NCBI GenBank assembly: GCA_003508835.1
Contig: PUFA01000143.1
Location: forward strand, 2,753,501 to 2,817,500
Length of the DNA: 64,000 bases
DNA from: Eonycteris spelaea
Taxonomy: Eukaryota; Chordata; Mammalia; Chiroptera; Pteropodidae
Direction of reading: 5' to 3'
Shown here: positions 12,564-23,921 of the stretch, piece after piece
How positions within the stretch are numbered: position 1 is the stretch's first letter
Layout of the letters: the number at the start of each line of letters is the position of its first letter
Notes under the pieces: model-generated
Databases searched by the model: none
The model's input: only the letters and a program-made list of their open reading frames with translations
Told to the model about the DNA's origin: nothing
Translations under genes and position numbers: made by a program

Positions 12564-13752
12564 ATGGACAGTCTCCAGAGACTCTGGCAACCCTCTAAAA
12601 ATCTGCATACAAAAACTGTAAGACTATTAATTTTTCTCTTTTACATATGCTCTGTCACTGCCGAGTACAACTGCCACCAACCTAAGGTATGGAGCTTATA
12701 GCAACTGAGACAGGCAAAGTTGTTGCCAAAAATACTACCAGTCACAGTGCTCCAGAGATCAGGGTTGACTTATGCCGGCTTGCCAAAGACCCACTCAATG
12801 TAGTATTACCATCCAGCCCCATGACCGGACGTTATAAGGGCGGACCCGGCTGTGGCACATTATCAGCTGAAAAGAACCTCTTAAGGCTAGGACTCTATGT
12901 CTGTCCTAATGGAAAATCTAGAAAATGTGAGGGCAATAGACAATTTTCTTGTGCTAATTGGGGATGTGAAACTATCTCCACTATAGATAACTATAAAAAA
13001 CAAAATGACAATCATATCAAGCTAATAAGGGGACCAAAACCCTCTACCTGTTCTCCAGGGTCATGCAATCCCCTTATAATTACCATCAAGACAGGAAACC
13101 CTGTGGGACAACACTATTGGTTGACAGGACACGTGGGGTATTAGATTATACCAGACTAGATACGATTTAGGATTATATTTTACTGTCCAGGCTAAAGATC
13201 TTCCTAGAAAGCCTCACCCTATAGGACCCAACAGCCCCCTCCAAATTCCGGGGCCACCTCAAATTCCTCCGGCCCACAAACCCGAGGTAACTGTTTCTAC
13301 AAACACCGGTCCTGCTCCAACTCTAGCTTCCCAATACCACGGACATTTGAACAGCAGCCAGAACTGGAAGAAGCCTAAATAAGACCTCCCCAGATATAGG
13401 ACAAGATTGTTGGTTATGCCTAAACCCCCTAATGTCGGTAGAGCTCCCCTTAACCTGTTCCAACTTAACAATGAAAAGGAATGTGATGGGAATCCCCTCG
13501 ACTCACTTTAGGGGATATACAAGAAGTGGAACATGTCTTATTTAATTGTCCCCCTGGCTAACCACCCTACTCTCGGCCTTGGCGGGACCACTTATCCTCT
13601 TCCTCCTAATAATTACATTTAGGCCTTGTATCCTAAATCGTCTTTTAAGCCTTATCTGGGATAAATTTAACACCATCAAGCTATTTGTACTCCATCAACA
13701 GGGATATAATCTCTCTCAAAATAAAAATGAACCCCCTTTTTTAACCTGCTAA
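12564..13752 (+). pseudogene. env: ERV env remnant with central deletion
   Basis: ATG at 12564 opens a signal peptide (hydrophobic [15 protein letters not shown]) and a few surface-subunit residues, ending at a TAG at 12699. A surface-subunit fragment is open at 12689-13144 in another frame, cysteine-rich. Proline-rich sequence follows to about 13330 with further breaks. From about 13546 the sequence is the membrane anchor and tail (LTTLLSALAGPLILFLLIITF then a short cytoplasmic tail) to a stop at 13752. The cleavage site, fusion peptide and most of the transmembrane-subunit ectodomain are not present, so no fusogenic protein can be made. Confidence 0.87.
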
Positions 13753-13809
13753 TTTTTTGCTTCTGTATATACACTTGCTTGCTTAAGATTAAGCACTTTT
13801 AGTATCTTA

Positions 13810-13819
13810 AGAAGGGGAA
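13810..13819 (+). promoter_or_regulatory. ERV polypurine tract
   Basis: AGAAGGGGAA directly abuts the TG of the 3' LTR, the expected place and composition of the plus-strand primer site. Confidence 0.85.
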
Positions 13820-14356
13820 TGAAAGACTGGAATGATTCCATTTTTCTGAGTGATCCCAAGATGAATTGTACAAAAGTTCCCCAAAGGCCAGTGGTCAAGA
13901 ACAATGCCTTACCACCTGGCCAAACCAGCCAAGCCAGCTAATCGGTGGGCCCTTAAGGCACCCCACCCTTATTTCCTCCTGCACATATTCTGATTACTGC
14001 ACCCGGCACCTTCTGCACTCGGCCCTACCTTCTGCACTCGGCCCTTCTACGACGGCCCCCTCTATACGCAGCCCCAACTGCACACGACCCCCTTTTGCAC
14101 GCAGACCCAACAACCTACCACCAATCCCTTTAAAGGTCAACCTAACCCCCCAATCAGGTAACGCCAAGGCATCTCCCCAAGGCTTGCGGTTTTACCCTTT
14201 AAATTAGGTCCCAGCCCCTCGGTCGGGGCTCCTCTCAACCACTGCTGTCAGTGAATGAGTGGGGTCCAAACTCGAGTTTGTCAGTAAACTCCCTCTTGCC
14301 CTTGCATCGTGTCAGTTTCCTTCTTGGCTTGTGGAGTTCCAAACCAGGGCATTACA
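13820..14356 (+). repeat. 3' LTR of the class I ERV (full length)
   Basis: 537 bp, TGAAAGACTGG to GGGCATTACA, followed by the TCAC target duplicate. It keeps the U3 segment missing from the 5' LTR. In that segment an 18-base unit occurs twice, at 14009-14026 and 14028-14045, one base apart, a small direct repeat of the kind found in retroviral enhancers. TTTAAAT near 14199-14205 is the TATA-like box. Confidence 0.95.
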
Positions 14357-17300
14357 TCACCTTTATTTACAATTTTCCAAGAGATGTAACTGTTTTGTTA
14401 TTTAGCTTTATCTGATTAACAGTCCTATTAGTAACTAATGTTCAAATAGCACTTTTAAAAATCTATTAATTTTTCATATCCAACTACTCATTAATATGTA
14501 AAAAGATAATTCATTTCAGGAATGAATCCCAATAGATACAATGATCAACAGTTTATAAAACAGGACATGAAAAGACAATCTGAATCTGAGCTTCTCAGAT
14601 TCTAAAGTTCTTTCTGCTGTTGCCTCTTTCTAAGGAAAAGACAAATCAATTAATGTTACTTGATTATATGGGCCCTAATACAATCACCAGAGCTAAACTT
14701 AACTTAGAGAAAAACACTAATATTTACCCAGTATATAACTGAAGAAGAATGTGCAATACTTCAAAGTTCGTTAAGAAATAGCAATATTTTAAAAGAAAGA
14801 TAGTTTCATTAGAAGTATAGAAATTTAGAGATAGAACTTGAAACAAGGAAAAGTTAAAACTTCATATGAAGGGATTACAAAGGCTCTATAAAAAATAAAT
14901 TAGGCCTGATTCTATCTACTTTTCTTGGGAATAAGGGAATATGGCAGTGTTCCAGCAGCTCCCTTTGCATATGAAGACCTCAGGAAGTCTGGGAGAAGCA
15001 CTCTAAACACAAGTGGAAAACTTTAAGAGGGTTAATACTTCTGAGAGAACTCCTTCACTTTAAGAAGTTGGTTAACAGTTTTCATTAGAAGACAAAAGTT
15101 GTCCTAACAATCTGAGATTAGTTGGCATTAGCAGCATGTGTTTTGTCTGCAAGCGAAATATAGAAAAGGGGAAAGTATTATGCCATGTCTATTTCTTAAG
15201 ACTTATGAGAGGTCTGTTCTATAATCTGACAGGGCAGAACTGAGCACATATCACTACCTGTACCTGATTCAAATTGCTCCCTAAAAATATTCCATTGAGG
15301 CAGGAATACTTGCCATTCCACAGCAACCAAAGGATGGGGATATTAGTTATTTGAACTAGAGAATTAGATTATTTTTGTAGCACAGAATCAGGTATTTCCC
15401 AAAAGAAAAACACTGTAGAAACTGTAATACAGGCAGAAAATAGAGACCTCAAACTGTAATGACCCAAGAATAAGATAAAGACAGAAGGCTATAGTTTCTC
15501 TTAAAGCTGATAGTAAGGATTGCTAGTATTGGAATAATTAATGAACTTTTTGATTGGAGAAACCTGAAGTATTTTGAGAAAAACGAATATTTCAGCTGAG
15601 ACAATTAGAGTGGTGACTGGGTCATTGCAAAAGAGTCTCAAATATTCTAGATATTAATTTATGTTCCAAGGAGTATCAGTAATATATATCTTTTTCTCAT
15701 CAGCCTGAGTAGCTTTCAAAAAGAATGTAACACTTCTGAAAACTCAAAAGCAGGAAACATGGTAAAAGAGTGAAATCCCAAAATGTGTTAATTCACTCTC
15801 CTTTAGGTCTTTGACCTCGTGACCACAACCTCTATTTTCTCCTCTGTCTATATCTTTGTACTGAGCTCAGCTCTGCTAGTTCACATTCCACTTAAATGAC
15901 CCAACTGTAAGTTCAGATTTATATTATCATCATCAGATTCTACACAAAATCTCACTTTCCAAATGTCCCAGTGTCAGTTATGTACGATGCAAAATTTATT
16001 AATCTAATGTTCAGATCACCACAATTTTTGACACTAAAATATCAGCATTTATTTTGAAAGCCCATCAAAGAACCAAAATGCCATTCTAACCTAACATTAC
16101 AGGGCTCTCTGACATTGAAAAGCAAGAGCAACTTTTCCTCATTTTCCAAACATGAAGCATAGCTACTTCCACCAACTGAATAATATAAATTTAAAGTCAG
16201 TCATCTAAAAACATTTCTAAATCTGATTCCATTTCAGAGTGAGAAATTACAAAAGACCTCTTCCTTCAGGAATCACACAGTGTTTGACTTACAAGGCAAA
16301 AAAAAGTAGCTGCACTCTTTACCTTACAAGAAAACAAAATGAGGAGAAAAATCATACACAAAACACTTTAATGTAGTATTTTATGCACTTTGCCCACAGA
16401 AAAACAAGCTGAAAGACTAAATGTTGGTTCCATACCAGGCTATCATGCTTTTTTGACACGACTAGTGAAAGGAGGAATGATTATTTGTGCGTGATTACTA
16501 TATATGTGAATATACCTAAAGAGGCCAATTTGTAACCTGCTCACATTTCTTTACACTGCACATGTGCAAATGAGCACAAATTCCCCACCCAGGAGGTCAA
16601 GGCAGAATCTGGTACTGATTTGTTCTGTTTATATACCTTGCATCACCGAAAATCTTAACTCAGCCAGTCACCTGACGTCTTACAGACACATTGGGCTGCT
16701 TTTGTTTGATCTGGAGCTTGGAATCATGTTGCTTCCAGGACCATGTTGCTTGTTTTATTTGTAAGCTTTCTATAATGAGTGAATCATTGAGCAGGATATA
16801 CCTAAATAACAAAAATTCAGAACCAGCTTCCAGCTTTGTATTGCCAATTAGCATCTTTATTAACAACTTTACCAATTAGTAGAGAAACATATTTACATAG
16901 ATGTAATGATATTTTTCACACATGGTATATTTTAGAAATAGTAATAATTGGAGTTGATGATAAGGTAAAAGTAAAATATTAACTGCAACAATATTTTTAG
17001 AATAAAATTTGCAAAAATAAACTCTTTGATGCAGTAATTCCATTACTAGGAATTTATCTTAATGAAATAAGTAGAATTCAGAGAAACATAGCAGAGTGAG
17101 AAATTTCCCCAGATCTCTCCCCTTGAAAAAACAATAAGCTGAATGTCTAAAACTCAAAAAAAAAAAAAAAACCACAAACAAACAAACAAACAAAAAACCC
17201 TGAACACAAGCACATCAGAGCATGGGATCTGAGCATAAGAGGACCACAGGTCAGAACCCCAGGAGTCGGGAGGTACACTGGGAGAAACAAAGAAGCTTCC

Positions 17301-17989
17301 TCTCACAGCCAGAGCTCCCTGGAGGAAGAGGAGGAGGAGAGCAGATGGGGCAGGTTCCCTGAACAACTCCACCTAAGAGAGCTCTTAGCTTCACTCAATG
17401 GCAGTACTCAGGGTTCAGAGAAGAAAGCAGAGAAGTGACAGCAGAGAAGCAACAGTTGATTATTACTAACCATGGTTATGCGAGGCTGAGTCATAGCCTC
17501 CATACCCCAACCTAGAGGGCCCTCACCCTATATCCTTCAAACTGAACACCGAGGAGCTCCAGGAGAATCTGAGCAAACACTAACACTGACAGGGACTGAC
17601 ACTGACGGTAGCGAGCATAATTGAATCTCTATAAGGGAAAAAAAAGGCATTATTGAGACTTTATATAAAGCAGGGATCCAAGAGGCTTAGACGCCACCAA
17701 CTGGAAATCAAAAGAAAAATGCCTTCTTTGCAACAGGCTAAAGACAGATCTTTATATAATAAATCTTCTTTCTGAGGAAAAAAAAATTCAGAATAAACTT
17801 CCATTAATGCCCAGATGGAGAAATAGTCCATTAAACACCATGAATAACCAAGATGACAAGGCAGCTGAGAAAGAAAGAGAAATACTCCACAAAATAAGCT
17901 TAAAGACATAGAAATGTGTGACTTAAATGACAGAATTCAGGATGGTACTTCTGAAAAAAAAACTCAGGGAGGTCTGAAAAAAAATCCTA

Positions 17990-18790
17990 TCAACAATTTT
18001 AGAAATTAAAAATCTAGATCAACAGAATGAGTTTTAAGAAGGAGATTGAAACCCTCGCAAAGAACCAAATAGATCTTCTGGAGATGAAGAACATACTGAA
18101 AGACATGAAAAATTAAATAGCAAGCTTGGGAAATAAAGTTAACCAAATGGAGAAAATGATCAATGATATTGAAGACATAAATCTAGAAAAAAAAAAATCA
18201 GAAGAAGAAGAGAGAACCAAAGAATGAAAAAATGATGAAAGAGCAGTACAAAAATTTAGCTGATATCATCAGAAAAGGGAATATAAGAATAATGAGCACT
18301 GTTAAAGTGGAGGAAAAAGGTGTAGGATTAGAAAGCATTTTCAGACAAATAGTTGATGAAAATTTCCCAAATCTAAAAAATGAGATGGAGCTTGGAATTC
18401 AAGAAATCAATAGAATACTCAATTATCTCAATCCAAAAGGCCTTTTCCAAGACATATTGTATTAAATTATTAAAAATCAATGGCAAAGAAAGAATTATCA
18501 GAGTAGCCAGGAAAAGGAAGATGGTAACCTATAAAGGAAAAACCCATTAGATTATACTCAGACTTCTCAGTACAAACCTTATAAGCCAGAAATACTGGAA
18601 TCAAAATTCAAACTATTAAATTAAAGGAACTACTGTCCAAGAATAATGTATCCAGCTAAGCTCTCCTTTAGATATGAAAGAGCAATAAAGGCCTATCCAG
18701 AAAAACAAAAATTCAAGGAATTCTTCAATACAAGGTCTGCTTTACAGGAAATACTGAAAGCATTCAGATCTCCTAAAACAAAATGAAAAA
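17990..18790 (+). pseudogene. L1 ORF1 remnant
   Basis: A coiled-coil region rich in K, E and L codons (about 18000-18400) leads into the RNA-binding and C-terminal domains. The RRM-like part is around 18300-18520. The C-terminal domain is recognisable from phrases such as YPAKLSFRYE near 18650-18680 and ALQEILKAF near 18740-18765. In-frame stops at 18463-18465 and nearby frameshifts remove coding capacity. Confidence 0.8.
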
Positions 18791-18989
18791 AAAAAAAAAA
18801 AACAAAAACTATAAGTAAGGGGCTAGCAGGAAAGCGACAGGGCATTATAAGCTTAAACAAAAGATGATATTTGCCGTAGCAATATAGTAATGAACATTCA
18901 GCAAAAAAATGACAGAAAAGGGAGGATTCAAAGATCCAAATTCACAAAGGGGAATGGAGAAAAGGCACAAGCAGAAGAAAATGGACTAC

Positions 18990-19038
18990 TATGTATTATG
19001 TATGTATGTATGTACGTACGTGTGTGTGTGTGTGTGTA
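18990..19038. repeat. (TATG)n/(TG)n microsatellite inside L1
   Basis: TATG units, two ACG units and a TG run between ORF1 and ORF2 of the L1. Confidence 0.9.
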
Positions 19039-19229
19039 TAAACTATCCTCTACATATTTGTAATGGTAACCACACACCAAAGACTCAAAAATAAAGTTTA
19101 TAACTTAAAACAAGGACCAGAGGAAAATCCAAAACGCACCAAAATAAAAAAATAGACACACAGGACAAGGAAACAATGGAAACACCAAGCTTCCAGAAAA
19201 CAAAAGATAAAATATCTATAGGAAAACGT

Positions 19230-22200
19230 CATATTTAAATAATCACCCTAAATGTAAATGGATTGAACTTACCAATAAAAAGGCACAGAGTTGAGGAAAA
19301 CTAAAAACCTAACCATATGCTGCCTCCAGGAGACACATCTTAGTTCCAAAGACAAATATAGACTCAAAGTGAAAGTGTGGAAAATGATATTTCAAGCAAA
19401 TAGCATTCAGAGAAAAGCGGGATTAGCAATACTATTGGACAAAATAGACTTCAAAATACAAAAGGTAAAGAAAGATACTGAGGAACACTTCATAATGATA
19501 AAGGGAGTCATACATCAAAAAGACATAACACTTATTATATTGTGCTCCCAATCAGGGAGCTAAGAAATATATAAAGCAATTATTAACAGAACAAAAGGGA
19601 GAAACAGACCAAAACACTATTGTAGTAGTGGACATAAATACCACACTGTCAGTTACTAACAGATCGTCCAAACAGAATATCAGTAAGGAAATCACATCCT
19701 TAAATGATATATTAGATCAACTGGACCTATTTGACATCCCCAAACAGCTTCTTATACATTCTTATCTAGTGCACGTGGAACAGTCTCAAGCATTGACCAC
19801 ATACTGGGACACAGAAATAGCTTCAACAAATATAAGAGGATTAATATTATACCAACCATATTCTCTGATCATAATGCCTTGAAGCTGGAGATCAACTGTA
19901 AAAAGTAAAAGGAAAGAACAAATACATGGAGATTAAACAACATGCTACTGAAGAATGACTGGGTAAGAGAAGAAAAAAAAGAGAAATCAAGAGACACATG
20001 GAAATGAATAATAATGATAGTACAATATATCAAATCTTCTGGGACATGGCAAAAGCAGTAATGTGAGGAATGTTCATATCATTAGAGGCCTATTTCAAAA
20101 AACAAGAATGAGCCCAAATAAACAACCTAATGCTCCACCTTAAAAAAACTAGAAAAGATGAACAAGTGAAACATGAAGTCAGAAGAATGAAAGAAATGAT
20201 CAAAACTAAAGCAGGATTAAATGAAATTGAAAACAAAAAAAAAATAGAAAAAAATAAATGCAACAAAGAGCTATTTCTTTGAGAAGGTTAATAAAATTGA
20301 CAAACCCCTGGCTAGATTTACTAAAGAAAAAAAAAAAAGAAAAAGAAGAAGGGACACAAATAAACAAACCAAGGATGAAAGAGGAGAAATTACGACAGAC
20401 ACTGCATAAATACAAAGAATCATGCAAGAATACTATGAAAAAGTACGTAACACCAAATTTAATAACCTAGAAGAAATGGACAAGTACTTAGAAAGATAGA
20501 ACCTTCCTAGACTGAATCAAGGAGAACTGGAAAATCTAAATACATCAGTCAGCAGTACAGAAATTAAAACGATTATCAAATACCTCCCAAAAAGTACTTA
20601 AAAAATGCAATCTTCCTAGACTGAATCAAAAAGATCTAAAAATCTAAATAAACTGATCAGCAGTATGGAAATTGAAACAATCTCAAAAACCTACCAAAAA
20701 GTAAAAGTCCAGGACAGAAGCCTTCACCAGTGAATACTACCAAACATTCAAAGAAGATTTAATACCTAATCTCCTCAAACTCTTCCAAAAAAGTTGAAGA
20801 GGAGGCAATACTTTCCAACTCACTTTATGAGAACAATATTACTCTGATACCAAAACCTGGTAAAGATAACACAGACCAAAAAAAAGAAAAGAAAAGAAAG
20901 GTCAATGTCTCTCATGAACACAGATGTAAAATTCCCAAATAAGATACTATTGAACTGAATACAGCAACATATTAAAAAGATTATACGCCACAATCAAGTG
21001 GGCTTCATCTCAGAGGCACAGGGATGTTTCAACATACACAAATCGATTAATGTGATACACAACATAAACAATTTTTAAAATAAGAATCTTATGATCATAT
21101 CAATACATGAAGGAAAACTTTCAACGAGATACAGCATACATTTATGATCAAAACAGTTATGACAAACCCTCAGCCAAAGTTATACTTAATTGTGAAAATC
21201 TAGAAAATTTTTCTCGAAGATCAGAAATAAGACAAGGCTGTCCACTATTGCCACTCTTATTTAATATAACATTGGAGGTCCTAGCAAGTGTAATCAGGCA
21301 AGAGAAAGATATAGAATGTATCTAAACAGGAAATGAAGAATTCCAACTGTCACTATTTGCAGATAACATGGTTCTCTCTAAAGAAAACCCTAAAGACTCT
21401 ACAAGAAAACACTACTAGAAACAATAGCAAATACAGTAAAGTTTTTGGCTACAAAATCAATGTTCAAAAATCCATAGCGTCCCTATACTCTAATAATGAG
21501 GTGTCAATAAAAGAAGTGGAAAAAATAATTTTTTAAAAAATTGCAACAAAAAGAATAAAAACCCTCTTAAAAGAAATCAAAGAAGATGCAAGAAAATGAA
21601 ACAATATTCTGTTCTTGGATGAAGAATCAACATAAGCTACAATGACCTTATTACCTGAAGCATTATACAGACTAAATGCAATCCCCATCAAAATCTCATC
21701 AGCATTTTTTAAAGAAATAGAACAAAAATCAGATTTGTATGGAAGCACGAAAGACACTGAATTGCCATAGCCATTGTTACAGTAATCCAAGTGGCAAACA
21801 TAATATGATTTTTGTGTGTGTGTGTGTGTGTGTGTGGTGTGTAACATAAGAATATAAGAATTTAAAAGTTGTATTTCTCCCTGTGTGTGTGTATATAAGA
21901 ATTTAAAACTGTATTTTTCCCTGTTACTACTGATGCAGTGGTCTGTGTGCATGTAACCCAGATAATACAAACCCAAGAAAAAAATGCTTTAGCTACCCGA
22001 AGTGTGTAAGACACTGAAGACATCATTATAGAGTATAAATTGAAAAGAACTCTAATGCAGACTTAGAGAGCATGCACCCTATCTTCCCAGGACTACGTTC
22101 CTCCATCTCTTGGTTCCTGACTGCTCTGCTTTGAAAAGAGGCCTCCGCTGATTGACCATCGCAGATCAACAGCATCTGAGCCAGCATCGACCGGTCACCG

Positions 22201-23600
22201 CTTAATACATTCTTGTCTCCTCCAGCATTGCCGGGTGGTCTACTAGGACTGAAATCTATCAGGACCTGGTATGATTTAACTTGTGTGATGCTCTGGCAAC
22301 TATTTTGTGTGTGTTGTCCTTGCTTAGTTGGTTTCTTGCAGGGCTCGTACGTATCTTAGATGAAGTGGTCTCTGACATTCGTACTGGCTTGGCCTTAGAG
22401 AGTAAGTTGAGCCACCTGTGCACACATCCACAGAGAAGTTGGACAGCCATCTTGAGAAAAAAGAACCAGACTAATGCCATCACACTGCCTGACTTCAAAT
22501 TATAGTACAAAGTGAGAGTAATCCAAATGGCATGGTATTGGCAGAAAAGCAGACACTAAGACCAGTAGAACAGAATTGAGAGTCCAGAAGTAAAAACCAT
22601 GTTTGTATGGGCAAATAATTTTTCACACAAAAAAGTCAAAAATATACAGTAGAGAAAGGAAAACCTGTTCAATAAATGATGCTGGAAAAACTGGAAAATC
22701 ACCTGCAAAAGAATAAAACTAGACTGTTGTCTATCACCACACATCAAACTTAACTCAAAAGGAATTAAGGACCTGAATAAAAGACCTGAAACAATAAGTT
22801 GTAGAGAAAAAAACATAGGAACTAAACTCATGGGTCTTGGATTTAAAGAGGATTTTATGAATTTGATCCCAAAGACAAGGAAGGTAAAAGCAAAAATAAA
22901 TGGATGGAACTACATCAAACTGAAAAGCTCCTGCTCAGCAAAAGAATCTGTCAACAAAGTAAAGAGACAACCATCTGAATTGGAAAATTTATTTGCAAGC
23001 AATGCCTCTGATAAGGTCCTAATATCCAAAATATACTCATACAACTCAATAACAACAACAATAAAAACAATCCAATTAAAAAATGGCCCGAGGACCTGAA
23101 CAGACATTTCTCCCTAGAGGACATACAAATGATCAAGAAACATGTGAAAAGATGCTCAAGGTCACTAGTTATTAGGGAATTGCAAAACAAAAACAAAATT
23201 AGGTACCATCTCACACCTATTAGAATAGCTATTATCAACAAGCTAAGTAATAACAAGTGTTGGAGAGGATGCAGAGAAAGAGGAACCCTTATACATTGCT
23301 GTTGGGACTTCAAATTGATACAACCACTATGGAAAACAATATGGAGGTTCCTCTAAAAACTAAGAATTGATCTACCATATGATCCTATAATCCCTCTAGT
23401 GGGTATATTGAAACCCATATTGAAAAGACATTTGCAGTGTTCACAGCCACATTATTCACAGTGGCCAGGACATGGAAGCATCTAAAGTGTCCTATGATAG
23501 ATAATTGGCTAAAGAAGTTGTGGTACATACATACAATGGAATAGTACTCAACCACAAAAAAAAAAAAAAGAAAGAAATACTGCCATTTGCAACAACATGG
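19230..23600 (+). pseudogene. L1 ORF2 remnant (endonuclease and reverse transcriptase)
   Basis: Endonuclease pieces are open at 19291-19563 and 19628-19882. RT pieces are open at 21107-21325 and 21333-21536, and the C-terminal part at 22830-23356. The usual catalytic FADD reads as FADN around 21355-21365, and the frame is broken at more than ten places. It is also split by the LTR at 21775-22445. No functional protein is possible. Confidence 0.88.
21775..22445 (+). mobile_element. Solo LTR nested in L1 ORF2, family not identified
   Basis: A 671-bp non-L1 block begins TGTTACAG and ends TTGGACA, and is flanked by a perfect 5-bp duplication GCCAT (21770-21774 and 22446-22450). L1 ORF2 sequence resumes immediately on both sides. 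TG...CA ends with a 5-bp duplication and no internal genes identify a solo LTR. It contains a TG microsatellite (21813-21840), a tandem imperfect 32-base repeat (21852-21884 and 21893-21924) and a TATA-like GTATAAATT near 22033. A 5-bp duplication would suit class III ERVs, but I do not recognise the family and the strand is inferred only from the TATA-like box. Confidence 0.82.
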
Positions 23601-23861
23601 ATTAACCACAAGATAATCATGCTAAGCTAAATAAGCCAGACATAAAAATTGAAATCACTTGAGATCACTTATATGTGGGATATGATCCTAAAAGCAACAC
23701 ACAAAGAGGATAAATTAACAGAGACTCATGGACATGGACAATAGACTAGTGATTACCAGAGGGTGGGTGAGGGGGAATAATGGGAGAGGTAGGTGGGTAA
23801 AAGGGGTCAAATATGCATTGACAGAAAGAAATCTAACTATCGGTGGTCAATCCACAATTTA

Positions 23862-23862
<1 letters not shown>

Positions 23863-23912
<50 letters not shown>

Positions 23913-23921
23913 GTATATATA
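23863..23921. repeat. (TA)n microsatellite at L1 3' end
   Basis: About 25 TA units with small interruptions in the L1 3' UTR. Confidence 0.95.

Larger units (their letters stand above)
8178..14360 (+). mobile_element. Class I (gammaretrovirus-like) endogenous retrovirus, defective, paired LTRs
   Basis: A provirus of 6.2 kb lies between two matching TG...CA LTRs and is flanked by a 4-bp duplication TCAC (8178-8181 and 14357-14360), as is usual for gammaretroviral integrases. In order it has: 5' LTR, tRNA-Pro-like primer site, leader with splice donor, gag (matrix, PPPY region, capsid, one zinc knuckle), a pol fragment starting in the RT connection, RNase H, integrase, an env fragment, a polypurine tract and the 3' LTR. 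Protease, most of RT and the centre of env are deleted, and stops and frameshifts break every gene, so it cannot encode a working virus. By eye the shared LTR sequence differs at about seven substitutions in roughly 420 bases, which indicates a recent insertion. It is antisense to SLC26A7. Confidence 0.96.

Noticed and set aside
21533..21976. 147-residue minus-strand frame
   Set aside because: It is antisense to L1 ORF2 and runs into the TG microsatellite of the solo LTR.
22281..22505. 74-residue frame with a hydrophobic start
   Set aside because: It lies across the solo LTR end and the resumed L1; the solo LTR explains it.
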